DNA of 64,000 nucleotides from Stenotrophomonas sp046736075. GTDB lineage: Bacteria; Pseudomonadota; Gammaproteobacteria; Xanthomonadales; Xanthomonadaceae. The number at the start of each line of letters is the position of its first letter. Position 1 is the first letter of the stretch. Shown in pieces: positions 42,891 to 51,868 of the stretch. The DNA is taken from the NCBI RefSeq assembly GCF_046736075.1, contig NZ_CP177163.1, positions 1,550,001-1,614,000 on the forward strand. Direction: 5' to 3'. The notes below the pieces were generated by a model. That model was not told the DNA's origin. It did not search any database and worked only from the letters and a program-made list of their open reading frames with translations. A program made the position numbers and the translations under genes.

Positions 42891-44069
42891 TTACTGCTTG
42901 TCGGCCGGAGCCGCCGGCGCAGCGGCCGGCTTGGCCGGCGCGGCGCCCATCTCGGTGGCCTGCACGGGCATGCCCGGCTGGATCTTCTGCAGCCCTTCGA
43001 CAATGACCTTGTCGCCGGCCTTCAGGCCGTCCTCGACCAGCCACTTGCTGCCGACCGCACGGCTGACCTTGACCGGCCGCACTTCGACCTTGTTGTCCTT
43101 GCCGACCACCATCGCGGTGGTATCGCCCTTGGGATCGCGCGCGACGCCCTGCATCGGCACCAGCAGGCCGTTCTCGCGCACGCCGCTGCCGACCTGCGCA
43201 CGCACGTACATGCCCGGCATCAGGATCTGGTCGGGGTTCTCGACCTTGACCCGCATCGCGTAGCTGCCGGTGGTGGGATCGACGCTGACTTCGGAGAACT
43301 CCAGCGTGCCCTTGTGGGCGAACTCGGTGCCGTCATCGAGCAGGATGGTCACCGGCAGGCTCTGGTTGTCCTGCAGGCGGCCGCTGGCCAGCTCGCGACG
43401 CATCTGCAGCAGTTCGCTGGCCGACTGGGTCAGGTCGACGTAGATCGGGTCCAGCTGCTGCACGGTGGCCAGCGCCTCGGCCTGGCCGGCGCTGACCAGC
43501 GCGCCCTGGGTGACCGACGACTTGCCGATGCGGCCGCTGATCGGCGCGGTGATGCGCGCGTAGCCGAGGGTGACATTGGCGGCATCCAGCGCGGCGCGGG
43601 CGGCCCCGACATCGGCCTCGGCCTGCTTCAGCGCCGCGATCGCGTTTTCGTTGTCCTGGGTGCTGACCGCGTCGACCTTGGCCAGCTCGGCAATGCGCCG
43701 CGCGCTCAGGCGGGCCGCATTGGCGGTGGCTTCGGCGCGGGCCAGCTGGGCGCGGGCGCTGTTGGCCTGGGCGCGGTAGCTGGCGTCGTCGATCTGGTAC
43801 AGCGCCTGCCCGGCGTTGACCAGCCCACCTTCGGTGAACAGGCGCTTGGCCACGATGCCGCTGACCTGCGGGCGCACTTCGGCCACCAGGAAGGCATTGG
43901 TGCGGCCCGGCAGTTCACGGGTCAGCCCGACCTGCTCGGCTTTCAGGGTGGCCACGGTGACCTGGCCGGGACCGCCCTGCGGCCCCTCCGGGGCACCACC
44001 GCCGCAGGCGGACACGGTCAGGGCGATCGCGAGGGACAGCGCGAGGAAGCGATAGGGGGATCGGGACAT
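42891..44069 (-). CDS. smeD: RND efflux periplasmic adaptor lipoprotein, SmeD-like
   Basis: A 392-residue membrane-fusion protein (lipobox LTVSACGGG). Lipoyl half-motifs flank a long alpha hairpin: VRPQVSGIVAKRLFTEGGLVNAGQALYQID and ARITAPISGRIGKSSVTQGALVSAG, with ARAQLARAEATANAARLSARRI between. The beta barrel and membrane-proximal domains follow (LPVTILLDDGTEF, MPGMYVRAQVG, KAGDKVIVEGLQKIQPG). The tail is Ala/Pro/Lys-rich. It is first in the smeD-smeE-smeF operon and divergent from the repressor gene. Confidence 0.95.
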   Translation of the reverse strand: MSRSPYRFLALSLAIALTVSACGGGAPEGPQGGPGQVTVATLKAEQVGLTRELPGRTNAFLVAEVRPQVSGIVAKRLFTEGGLVNAGQALYQIDDASYRAQANSARAQLARAEATANAARLSARRIAELAKVDAVSTQDNENAIAALKQAEADVGAARAALDAANVTLGYARITAPISGRIGKSSVTQGALVSAGQAEALATVQQLDPIYVDLTQSASELLQMRRELASGRLQDNQSLPVTILLDDGTEFAHKGTLEFSEVSVDPTTGSYAMRVKVENPDQILMPGMYVRAQVGSGVRENGLLVPMQGVARDPKGDTTAMVVGKDNKVEVRPVKVSRAVGSKWLVEDGLKAGDKVIVEGLQKIQPGMPVQATEMGAAPAKPAAAPAAPADKQ

Positions 44070-44229
44070 GGCAGCGTGGGCTCACAGGTACGAATAAGGG
44101 GCACCCCGCCACGAACTCCACCGAAAAAACGGCGAATCACGGGTAACAGGGCGACAAATGACGACAAAACCTGGCTGAGTGCCTGCCGGCGCAAGGCAGG
44201 CAGTGCTTGGCGAGGATCAGTGGGGCGCA

Positions 44230-44269
44230 AATATACATACATGCATGTTTGTTTGTAAAGCGGTACAAT
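44230..44269. promoter_or_regulatory. smeT-smeD operator and overlapping promoters
   Basis: An AT-rich pseudo-palindrome centred on ATGCAT (44231-44256; 7 of 10 arm positions pair around the 6-bp core) matches the position and character of the described SmeT operator. For smeD (minus) TTTACA at 44259-44254 and TATATT at 44235-44230 are 18 bp apart and the operator fills the spacer. For the repressor gene (plus) TACAAT at 44264-44269 is a likely -10. Repressor binding would block both promoters. Confidence 0.82.
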
Positions 44270-44303
44270 TCAGGCCGGTTTCATCCAGCACGTGCGCAGC
44301 GCA

Positions 44304-44972
44304 ATGGCCAGAAAAACCAAAGAAGAGGCACAGGCCACCCGCGAAGGCATCCTTGATGCGGCCCAGGCCTGTTTTCATGAATACGGGGTTGCCGGCACCA
44401 GCCTGGCGATGATCGGCGCGCGGGCGGGCTTTACCCGCGGCGCGGTGTACTGGCACTTCAAGAACAAGACCGAAGTGCTGACGGCGATGATCGACCGCGA
44501 GCGCATCCCGTTCATCGAGCGCCTGCGCCGCACCACCTCGTCCAAGCGCTCCACGCCGGTGCTGGACCTGCGTTCGGCGCTGCTGGTGTCTTTCCAGGAA
44601 CTGGCCGACGACGAGCGCCTGCGCAACATGATGGAGATCATGCTGCGCAACGATCTGTCGGTGGAGAGCCAGGCGATGCAGCAGCTGCAGCTGGAAGCCT
44701 CGCGCGAGGAGCTGGCGATCTTCGCGGCCGCCTTCCAGCGCGCACGCGACCTCGGGCAACTGCGTGACGGCGTGGACGTGGACACGGTGGCGCGCATCGT
44801 CAGCACCAGCCTGACCGGCGTGCTGTACAGCGCGATGCTGGAGCCGGAGCTGTTCGAGATCAAACGCGACGGGGTGGAGACCCTCGACGCGATCCTCAGC
44901 GCGTTCGTGAAGCCGGGTGTGTTCACCCCGGGCGCCGCGCCGACGGCGCTGCCGACCGACGACGAGGCGTAG
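44304..44972 (+). CDS. smeT: TetR-family repressor of the efflux operon, SmeT-like
   Basis: A 222-residue TetR regulator. The N-terminal HTH has ATREGILDAAQACFHEYGVAGTSL followed by ARAGFTRGAVYWHFKNKTEV, the AcrR/TtgR/SmeT-type recognition helix. The ligand-binding C-terminal half includes MMEIMLRNDLSVESQ and LDAILSAFVKPGVF. It is divergent from smeD over a palindromic operator, the standard arrangement for local repression of an RND pump. ATG at 44304 (MARKTKEE) is chosen over 44292. The TAG stop (44970-44972) is part of the GTAG of a REP element. Confidence 0.9.
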   Translation: MARKTKEEAQATREGILDAAQACFHEYGVAGTSLAMIGARAGFTRGAVYWHFKNKTEVLTAMIDRERIPFIERLRRTTSSKRSTPVLDLRSALLVSFQELADDERLRNMMEIMLRNDLSVESQAMQQLQLEASREELAIFAAAFQRARDLGQLRDGVDVDTVARIVSTSLTGVLYSAMLEPELFEIKRDGVETLDAILSAFVKPGVFTPGAAPTALPTDDEA

Positions 44973-44993
44973 TGCCGGCCGCTGGCCGGCTCC
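44969..44993. repeat. REP element overlapping the repressor stop codon
   Basis: GTAGTGCCGGCCGCTGGCCG-type element at the very end of the TetR gene; its TAG is the stop codon. Confidence 0.92.
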
Positions 44994-45197
44994 TCGGATT
45001 GCATGGGTTCCCTGGGTGCCGGGCTCTGCCCGGCAGCCTCATGCATTCAGGCGAACAGCCGGTGGGCGTCGGTTTCGTGGGTCTGGCTGAGGCGTCTTCC
45101 AGATCAACCAGCACATCACCGAATGAATCGCCCCGGGAATCTCGGAGACTCATTGGTTTGAGTCACGCCGACATGGCGGACAAGGCCCGAACACTTC
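44994..45197. other. intergenic DNA at the left edge of the accessory patch
   Basis: Contains a short REP-like palindrome, GTGCCGGGCTCTGCCCGGCAGC, at 45017-45038. Beyond about 45080 the base composition becomes visibly less GC-rich. A leftward frame from ATG 45153 exists, but nothing supports it as a gene. Confidence 0.55.
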
Positions 45198-45416
45198 TCA
45201 TTCATGCAGCTTGACGACCGAAACATCTGAGACTTCAGCTCCGGTAAGTTCTGCTGAGCAGGTTCTTCGACGGTCAGAAAGGCTAACCGTCCCCACAACG
45301 GTGGCGAAGTAGACTCCGTTTTCAGGCTTCGGCGAGGAGCAGTCAATTTTTGAACCATCCGACCGCATGGCCTGAGCAGAAACCGATGGGTCATTGCAGC
45401 TGGAATGAATGGCCTT
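45198..45416 (-). pseudogene. fragment of an exported Cys-containing protein, no start codon
   Basis: An open frame of 72 codons ends at TGA 45198-45200 but has no good start, and an in-frame TGA lies just upstream at 45417-45419. The product would read SCNDPSVSAQAMRSDGSKID, then CSSPKPENGVYFATVVGTVS and LTGAEVSDVSVVKLHE. It is Ser/Cys-rich like the neighbouring lipoproteins but not clearly aligned with them. It is probably the remains of a third gene in the same leftward cluster. Confidence 0.4.
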
Positions 45417-45510
45417 TCAGGCCGCAGGACCCTCAAGCGGTAGTGCCGGGGAGAAACGTTGGCTGAGCTGACAAGTGCCTGGTTGAAGCTGGTGGCGGCA
45501 CCACGAGCCT

Positions 45511-45891
45511 CTAGTGCACAGGGCAGGTCGAGCGCGCACGTGCCTCGATTATGCTTGTGCATTCAGATGGTGATCCTCCACTGCTGTCAGCGTGCAACAG
45601 CTTTCCATCTTCCCGCAAAAGTACGTAGTAGACCCGCGTGCGCACGCGTTCTCCAGTGCCGATGTCATATCCACTTACGGCCGAAACAACTCGAGCGCTG
45701 CAGTTCAGCGTTGAAAGCGGCGAAAGGTGACCCTCGGCCACTCCGGCTATCGCCGACATGTATTCAGCAGCTAAAGGACTGTCTGGTTGATCGTTGATGG
45801 ACTTCCCCGAAACGGCCTCCTCACTTCCGCATCCCTGCATCAAGCCACCAATCAGCGTGAGCACCAACGCGCGGCATCTCAATACGTTCAT
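45511..45891 (-). CDS. small lipoprotein, paralogue of its upstream neighbour
   Basis: A 126-residue predicted lipoprotein: MNVLRCRALVLTLIGGLMQGC with lipobox LMQGC (Cys21). The mature part has four more Cys and ends with a motif shared with the upstream gene: RVYYVLLREDGKLL, SECTSIIEARARSTC. Its ATG overlaps the upstream stop as ATGA, so the two are translationally coupled. No known family is recognised. Codon use is less GC-biased than in flanking core genes. Coming after an RHS-core gene, it could be or have been an immunity or accessory lipoprotein; this is inference. Confidence 0.65.
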   Translation of the reverse strand: MNVLRCRALVLTLIGGLMQGCGSEEAVSGKSINDQPDSPLAAEYMSAIAGVAEGHLSPLSTLNCSARVVSAVSGYDIGTGERVRTRVYYVLLREDGKLLHADSSGGSPSECTSIIEARARSTCPVH

Positions 45892-46289
45892 TTTGCATGG
45901 CACTCGGCGCGTGCTGCATCAATCATCATCTTGCTGCATTCCTGCAGGCCAAGTGCGCAAGTTCCAGACGACAAATAGCGCTTCCCAGAATCGGTCAGCG
46001 CGTAGAACACCCTCCACGCTCTTGTGCCTGGCTTCGGAAACTCTACCTGTACAGTTATCAGCTGTAGTTCAATGGCTGGTCCTTCAGGGACGCTATCCTT
46101 TGCCAATGCGCCTTGCGCATTAACTTCGTAGTGCTGTGCGAAACTGCTATGGGGTTCGTGGTTGATCACGGAATAGTTGCAGCCCTGCGGGCTGCTGCAT
46201 GACGTTGCGCTCAACGCTGCAACGACAACCAGAGTGATGCCTGAAATTCGTAGCGAGTTGTGCGCGGTCACGTTTGGTGCTCCTGGCAT
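45888..46289 (-). CDS. small lipoprotein coupled to a broken RHS gene
   Basis: A 133-residue predicted lipoprotein with hydrophobic segment ISGITLVVVAALSATSC (lipobox ATSC). The mature part has CNYSVINHEPHSSFAQHYEVN, RVFYALTDSGKRYLSSGTCA and QECSKMMIDAARAEC. The last third aligns with the downstream lipoprotein (RV-aromatic-Y, GK-L, EC, I-AAR-C), so they are paralogues. ATG at 46289 shares one base with the TGA of the RHS tail frame (TGATG), and GGAAAG lies upstream. An adjoining GTG at 46292 is an alternative start. Confidence 0.66.
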   Translation of the reverse strand: MPGAPNVTAHNSLRISGITLVVVAALSATSCSSPQGCNYSVINHEPHSSFAQHYEVNAQGALAKDSVPEGPAIELQLITVQVEFPKPGTRAWRVFYALTDSGKRYLSSGTCALGLQECSKMMIDAARAECHAK

Positions 46290-46763
46290 CACTTTCCAGA
46301 GAATTGTCGATCCAATCGTTTTGCGTCCAGCCTTCCTTCCACTCGGAACACGCCCTTGAAGTCGCTGAGCTTAAGCTTCTGTGTAATGTCGTTGCCAGTG
46401 ATTCCATCTTCATCGGAAGCTCGAAGCCTAGTGCCCGAGCGATTCGCCATGAGGTGATCGTCGGTGCAGCCGATCCATATACCGCTGCTGCATGTAGCTC
46501 AGCCCCGTAGCCGAGTCAGACACATGCCCGGTATACCCCGGTCCATCCTTCGGCTGCCCACCCACCACTGCGCCATACGGCTCGTAGACGGTCCGTTCGA
46601 TCACCAGGCCATTGGCATCGGTCACCGCCACCGGCGAGCCCAGCGCATCGATGTGGATGTACTCCACCGTTTCCTGGGCGTGGGCCGCCGGGCTGCTGGC
46701 AGTGAAGGCCAGCAACAGCACTGCACTCTGTACAACTGCTCTGAAGATTCCGTTCATGGTCAT
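46289..46763 (-). pseudogene. truncated, frameshifted RHS-repeat core protein
   Basis: ATG at 46763 opens a frame with a signal peptide (VVQSAVLLLAFTASSPAAHA) and a clear RHS-associated core: VEYIHIDALGSPVAVTDANG, VIERTVYEPYGAVVGG and GYTGHVSDSATGLSYMQQRYMD. The canonical continuation DPxxGRFxSxDPV is missing and the frame stops at 46428. In another frame, 46498-46289 continues with MANRSGTRLRASDEDGITGN and KLKLSDFKGVFRVEGRLDAK to a TGA coupled to the next ATG. The simplest reading is a deletion/frameshift at the core-tail junction that separated the core from its variable C-terminal domain. Confidence 0.7.
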
Positions 46764-46960
46764 TCGTCGCTCAGCACGCCAGTGGTGACGGGATAGTCTG
46801 CGGTCCATGCGGAGTTGACGTTGACGTTGCCCCCGCTTCTCCCGTGGCAACGACACACTATCAAAGGCGGGTCGGGGCGGATTTGCGGGAATATGAGCAG
46901 CATCGATGCTGCGACCAGGCCCCCAAGGACGGGTTCACGGCGCCCCCCGCAAACCCGCAA
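46760..46960 (-). pseudogene. possible 3' remnant of a gene upstream of the RHS core
   Basis: The frame ends NVNVNSAWTADYPVTTGVLS and its TGA overlaps the RHS-core ATG as ATGA. This looks like a translational coupling left from a longer upstream gene. The upstream half shows no recognisable protein, so the start and any function cannot be given. Confidence 0.3.
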
Positions 46961-46983
46961 CGTCCCGCCAAAGCCGAGCCAAC

Positions 46984-47013
46984 AAAAAAGGCGGCACCGA
47001 AGTGCCGCCCTTT
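46984..47013 (-). terminator. intrinsic terminator after hslU
   Basis: Read leftward: GGCGGCAC-TTCG-GTGCCGCC followed by TTTTTT, 20 bp beyond the hslU stop. A textbook terminator with a stable TTCG tetraloop. Confidence 0.95.
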
Positions 47014-47033
47014 CAATTCATGCCACCCACCGC

Positions 47034-48410
<1,377 letters not shown>

Positions 48411-48445
48411 GGGTGTGCTCACGAGTGAATGCGGTTGTTCGAGGT

Positions 48446-48515
48446 TGCCGGCCAGCGGCCGGCACTACGCCATGTATCGGGTCGGCGCCGTGGGAGTGCC
48501 GGCCGCTGGCCGGCT
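48446..48515. repeat. REP pair between hslV and hslU
   Basis: An inverted element at 48446-48468 and a direct GTGCCGGCCGCTGGCCGGCT element at about 48494-48515 face tail to tail between hslV and hslU. The second has GAG in place of GTAG. Confidence 0.88.
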
Positions 48516-48520
48516 TTCCC

Positions 48521-49072
48521 TTACAGCTCTTCAACCACCACATTGCGATTGGTGTAGATGCAGATGTCGCCGGCGATGTTGATCGATTCGGTGGCGATGG
48601 TGCGGGCGTCCAGTTCGGTGTGCGCCAGCAGCGCGCGCGCGGCCGACAACGCGTAGGAGCCGCCCGAGCCGATGGCGATGATGCCGTCCTCCGGCTCGAT
48701 CACATCACCGGTGCCGCTGATGATCAGCGAGGTGTCCTTGTCGGCCACGGCGAGCAGCGCCTCGAGCTTGCCCAGGCGGCGCTCGGTGCGCCAATCCTTG
48801 GCCAGCTCCACGGCAGCACGCTGCAGCTGCCCGTGTTTTTCCAGCTTGGCTTCAAACAGTTCGAACAGGGTGAAGGCATCGGCGGCGGCGCCGGCGAAAC
48901 CGGCCAGCACCTGGCCCTCACGGCCCAGCCGGCGCACCTTGCGGGCGTTGCCCTTCATCACCGTGTGGCCGAGCGTGACCTGGCCATCGCCGGCGACGGC
49001 GACGTGACCGTTGCGGCGCACCGAAATAATGGTGGTGGCGTGAAAAACGTTGGGGTTCTGACTGGGGTCCAT
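48521..49072 (-). CDS. hslV: HslV, proteasome-like peptidase of HslVU
   Basis: A 183-residue Ntn hydrolase that forms a double hexamer. The Thr after processing in NVFHATTIISVRR is the nucleophile, with VAVAGDGQVTLGHTVMKGNARKVRRL giving the catalytic Lys. GSGGSYALSAARAL is the conserved C-terminal core. The pro-peptide is about 12 residues, longer than in E. coli (1 residue). It precedes hslU in the leftward block. Confidence 0.96.
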   Translation of the reverse strand: MDPSQNPNVFHATTIISVRRNGHVAVAGDGQVTLGHTVMKGNARKVRRLGREGQVLAGFAGAAADAFTLFELFEAKLEKHGQLQRAAVELAKDWRTERRLGKLEALLAVADKDTSLIISGTGDVIEPEDGIIAIGSGGSYALSAARALLAHTELDARTIATESINIAGDICIYTNRNVVVEEL

Positions 49073-49163
49073 GTGGCCTCCGGGGTGACAGAGACTGAGG
49101 TGGGGTCGTTGCCCGGGGCTTCAAGCCACCCTGCCCTGCGCCCCGGTGACGCACCGGATCGAT

Positions 49164-50054
49164 TCAGCTTTCGTTGCTGCTCTGCCGCCGCTTCGCGCGC
49201 GGGTGTGCGGCGTCGTAAACCTTGGCCAGGTGCTGGAAATCCAGGTGGGTGTAGATCTGCGTGGTGGCGATATCGGCATGGCCGAGCAGTTCCTGCACGC
49301 CGCGCAGGTCACCGGACGATTCCAGGATGTGGCTGGCAAAGCTGTGCCGCAGCATGTGCGGATGCACGTGCTTGAACAGGCCCTGGCGCTGCGCGAGCTG
49401 GCGGATGCGGATCTGCACCGCACGCTGGGTGATCGGCCCGCCTTTGCGCCCCGGGAACACCGGCGCATCCGCCGCGCCAGCGCTTTCGGCCTGCCAGGCC
49501 TGCAGGGCGGCGCGCGCATGCGTCCCGAACGGGACGCGTCGTTGCCGGTTGCCCTTGCCCAGCACGTTGACCAGGCCGGTCGCGAAATCCAGGTCGCGCC
49601 AGATCAGGGCGCACAGCTCGCTCAGGCGCAGGCCCGAGGAATAGAACAACTCCAGCAGCGCGCGGTCGCGCACGCCGAGGGGCGCATCGGTCGGCAGTTC
49701 GACCAGACGCACCGCTTCGTCGGCGTCGAGCACCTGCGGCAGTTTGCGCGGCGCCTTGGGGGCCTTCAACGTGGCGGCAGGGCTGACCTCGATGCGACGG
49801 TGCCGCAGCAGCCAGCCATAGAAACTGCGGCAGGCCGACAGGCGGCGTTGCAGCGAGGTCGGCGACAGGCCACGGCGGTGCTCGGCGGCGATGAACTGGC
49901 GCAGCTGTTCGCTGTCCAGGGCTTCGATCACCGTGTCCTGCGCCTGTGCCCACGCCGACACCGCGTCGAGATCGCGGCGATAGGCGTCCAGCGTGTGCGC
50001 CGACATGCGGCGCTCCACCTGCAGGTGGGCAAGAAACCCGGCGACGGCGGTCAT
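49164..50054 (-). CDS. xerC: tyrosine recombinase XerC
   Basis: A 296-residue site-specific recombinase that resolves chromosome dimers with XerD at dif. The N-terminal SAM-like domain has RRMSAHTLDAYRRDL. Catalytic residues are visible as Arg in SSGLRLSELCAL, Lys in VLGKGNRQRRVPFG, His/Arg in HMLRHSFASHIL, His in LLGHADIATTQ and the nucleophile Tyr in TQIYTHL. Position in the dapF-DUF484-xerC cluster, as in E. coli, supports XerC rather than XerD. ATG at 50054 is used. Confidence 0.95.
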   Translation of the reverse strand: MTAVAGFLAHLQVERRMSAHTLDAYRRDLDAVSAWAQAQDTVIEALDSEQLRQFIAAEHRRGLSPTSLQRRLSACRSFYGWLLRHRRIEVSPAATLKAPKAPRKLPQVLDADEAVRLVELPTDAPLGVRDRALLELFYSSGLRLSELCALIWRDLDFATGLVNVLGKGNRQRRVPFGTHARAALQAWQAESAGAADAPVFPGRKGGPITQRAVQIRIRQLAQRQGLFKHVHPHMLRHSFASHILESSGDLRGVQELLGHADIATTQIYTHLDFQHLAKVYDAAHPRAKRRQSSNES

Positions 50055-50074
50055 GGGCACGGCGCCGTGGCGGT

Positions 50075-50752
50075 TCAGGCCGGGTCGAAGCGCGCCAGCG
50101 CGACCACCAGCGCCTCTCCCATCATGCGCAGGAACAGCGTGCCCATGCCGGGATAGAACCGGTTGCCGTCGCGGCTGCCGACCGCGATCAGGCCAACACC
50201 GGGCAACGGCAGCAGCGCGCTGGACTGCACCTCGTCCACGCGGTCGCCGTACAGCAGCGCGTTCTTCTCCGGCTGCAGGCGCCCGCAGATGGGCTCGCCA
50301 TCGTTGAGGCAATCGCGGAACGAAGACAACGCGGGGCTGTCGGCGGCAACCACCTGCAACCACGGCGCCTGCTCCAGGCCTGCCACCGGCGTCAGCAGCA
50401 CCAGGCGGACCAGGTCACCGGCGAAATCCTCTTCCAGCGAGGCGGCCATCGCGCGCAGCGTATCGCCGGCGCTGGACTGCTTCATCAGCGCCAGGGTGAG
50501 CTGATGCGTGCGCACGGCCAGGCGTTCGTTGATCTGTGCGTTGGCGGCCAGGTCGGCCAGCCGGCGCTGCAGCTCACGGTTCTTGTCGCGCAGCACGTCC
50601 AGCTGGTAGCTGGCCAGCGACGCGGTCGGGCCGTCATCGCGCGGCACCACCAGGGTCAGGGCCAGGTCCGGGAACTGCTTCAGGAAGGTCGGATGACGCC
50701 GCAGCCAGGCGGCGACTTCGTGCGCTGCGATTTTCTCGACGGTCTCGCTCAT
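50075..50752 (-). CDS. DUF484 family protein
   Basis: A 225-residue GAF-like protein of the DUF484 (YigA) family, always found between dapF and xerC in gammaproteobacteria. Features are VAAWLRRHPTFLKQFPDLALTLVVP, a coiled coil LDVLRDKNRELQRRLADLAANAQ, and a GAF-like domain ending LFLRMMGEAL. Its function is unknown. ATG at 50752 and ATG at 50761 are both possible; both overlap or abut the dapF stop. Confidence 0.9.
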   Translation of the reverse strand: MSETVEKIAAHEVAAWLRRHPTFLKQFPDLALTLVVPRDDGPTASLASYQLDVLRDKNRELQRRLADLAANAQINERLAVRTHQLTLALMKQSSAGDTLRAMAASLEEDFAGDLVRLVLLTPVAGLEQAPWLQVVAADSPALSSFRDCLNDGEPICGRLQPEKNALLYGDRVDEVQSSALLPLPGVGLIAVGSRDGNRFYPGMGTLFLRMMGEALVVALARFDPA

Positions 50753-51600
50753 GCGTTCCATTCCCCTTCGAAGACGAAGGCAGCCGGCCCGGACATCACG
50801 ATCTGGGCGGTCGGTTCCGGCCAGCGGATGCGCAGGTCGCCGCCAGGCAGCGACATGATGGCGTCACGTTCCAGCCGGCCCCGGTGCATCATCACCACGG
50901 CGGCCGCGCAGGCGCCGCTACCGCACGCCAGGGTCTCGCCGACGCCGCGCTCGTACACGCGCAGGCGGGCGTGGCGCGGGTCCATGACCTGCACGAAGCC
51001 GACGTTCACCGACTGCGGGAACGTGGCGTGCTGCTGCAGCAGCGGGCCGAGGCGCTCGACCGGCGCGGCATCCACCAGCCCGACCTCGATCACGGCATGC
51101 GGATTGCCCATCGATACCGCACCGAACCGCACGGTGTCGCCCTGCAGCGGCAACAGATATTCCTCGCGGGCGTGTGCGAAGCCGATCAGCGGCACCTGGT
51201 CGGGCTCGAAGCGCGGCACGCCCATCGCCACGGCGTACTCATCCCCGCCCAGGCGCTCCACCGCATGGGTGGTGACCGGGCTGTCGATGGCGAAGGTATC
51301 GCCGCTGGCGGCGCCATCGCGGACCAGCCAGGCCGCCACGCAGCGCGCACCATTGCCGCACTGCTGCGAGCTGGAGCCATCGGCATTCCAGATCCGGTAC
51401 GAGGCGACCGACCCGTCGGCCTTCGGCGGCTCGATGGTGAGGATCTGGTCACAGCCCACGCCGGTATGGCGGTCGGCCAGGCGGGCCGCCAGCGCCGGGT
51501 CCGGCGGCGGGCTGCCGTCGCGCAGGTCGAGCACGATGAAGTCGTTGCCGGCACCGTGCATCTTGCTGAAGCGCAGTGCCCGGGGTGCCGCGTTACTCAT
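50749..51600 (-). CDS. dapF: diaminopimelate epimerase
   Basis: A 283-residue PLP-independent epimerase making meso-diaminopimelate for peptidoglycan and lysine. Substrate motifs are FSKMHGAGNDFIVLDL, WNADGSSSQQCGNGARC with the first catalytic Cys, SMGNPHAVI and YERGVGETLACGSGACA with the second catalytic Cys. ATG at 51600 overlaps the lptM stop by 8 bp. It is first after lptM in the dapF-DUF484-xerC-hslV-hslU block. Confidence 0.96.
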   Translation of the reverse strand: MSNAAPRALRFSKMHGAGNDFIVLDLRDGSPPPDPALAARLADRHTGVGCDQILTIEPPKADGSVASYRIWNADGSSSQQCGNGARCVAAWLVRDGAASGDTFAIDSPVTTHAVERLGGDEYAVAMGVPRFEPDQVPLIGFAHAREEYLLPLQGDTVRFGAVSMGNPHAVIEVGLVDAAPVERLGPLLQQHATFPQSVNVGFVQVMDPRHARLRVYERGVGETLACGSGACAAAVVMMHRGRLERDAIMSLPGGDLRIRWPEPTAQIVMSGPAAFVFEGEWNA

Positions 51601-51841
51601 TCCCGTCATCGGCCTTGAGCGCCGGCGCCTCGACCGGGTCCGGGGCGACCGGCGTGGCGCCAACGTCGCCATCGGCCGGCGGTGGGGTGGCGGCCGGTTC
51701 GGCGGCCGGCTCGACCACTTCTTCGACCGGAACAGGCTTCTGCGGCATGACCAGCGGGCCCTTGTTGCCACAGGCCGACAGCACCAGCAGCGCCGAGGCG
51801 GCCAGCGTCAGGGAGATGAGGGTACGGGGGGATGTCTTCAT
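51593..51841 (-). CDS. lptM: LptM (YifL)-like lipoprotein
   Basis: An 82-residue lipoprotein. The lipobox LVLSAC is followed by GNKGPLVMP, the short CGxKGPL signature of LptM/YifL. In E. coli LptM binds LptD and promotes its disulfide maturation for LPS export. The mature tail is Pro/Ala/Asp/Glu-rich and longer than in E. coli. It lies upstream of dapF, the same context as yifL. Confidence 0.88.
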   Translation of the reverse strand: MKTSPRTLISLTLAASALLVLSACGNKGPLVMPQKPVPVEEVVEPAAEPAATPPPADGDVGATPVAPDPVEAPALKADDGNE

Positions 51842-51868
51842 GCCCCAAGTATAGCCATGCCCCCCACG

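Noticed and set aside
39078..44258. 1726-codon open frame on the plus strand opposite smeDEF
   Set aside because: It is antisense to three clear efflux genes, has a low-complexity His/Arg/Gln/Asp composition, and results from high third-position GC.
45116..45562. 148-codon minus-strand frame in the accessory patch
   Set aside because: It has no protein-like features and overlaps the better-looking fragment at 45198-45416 in another frame.
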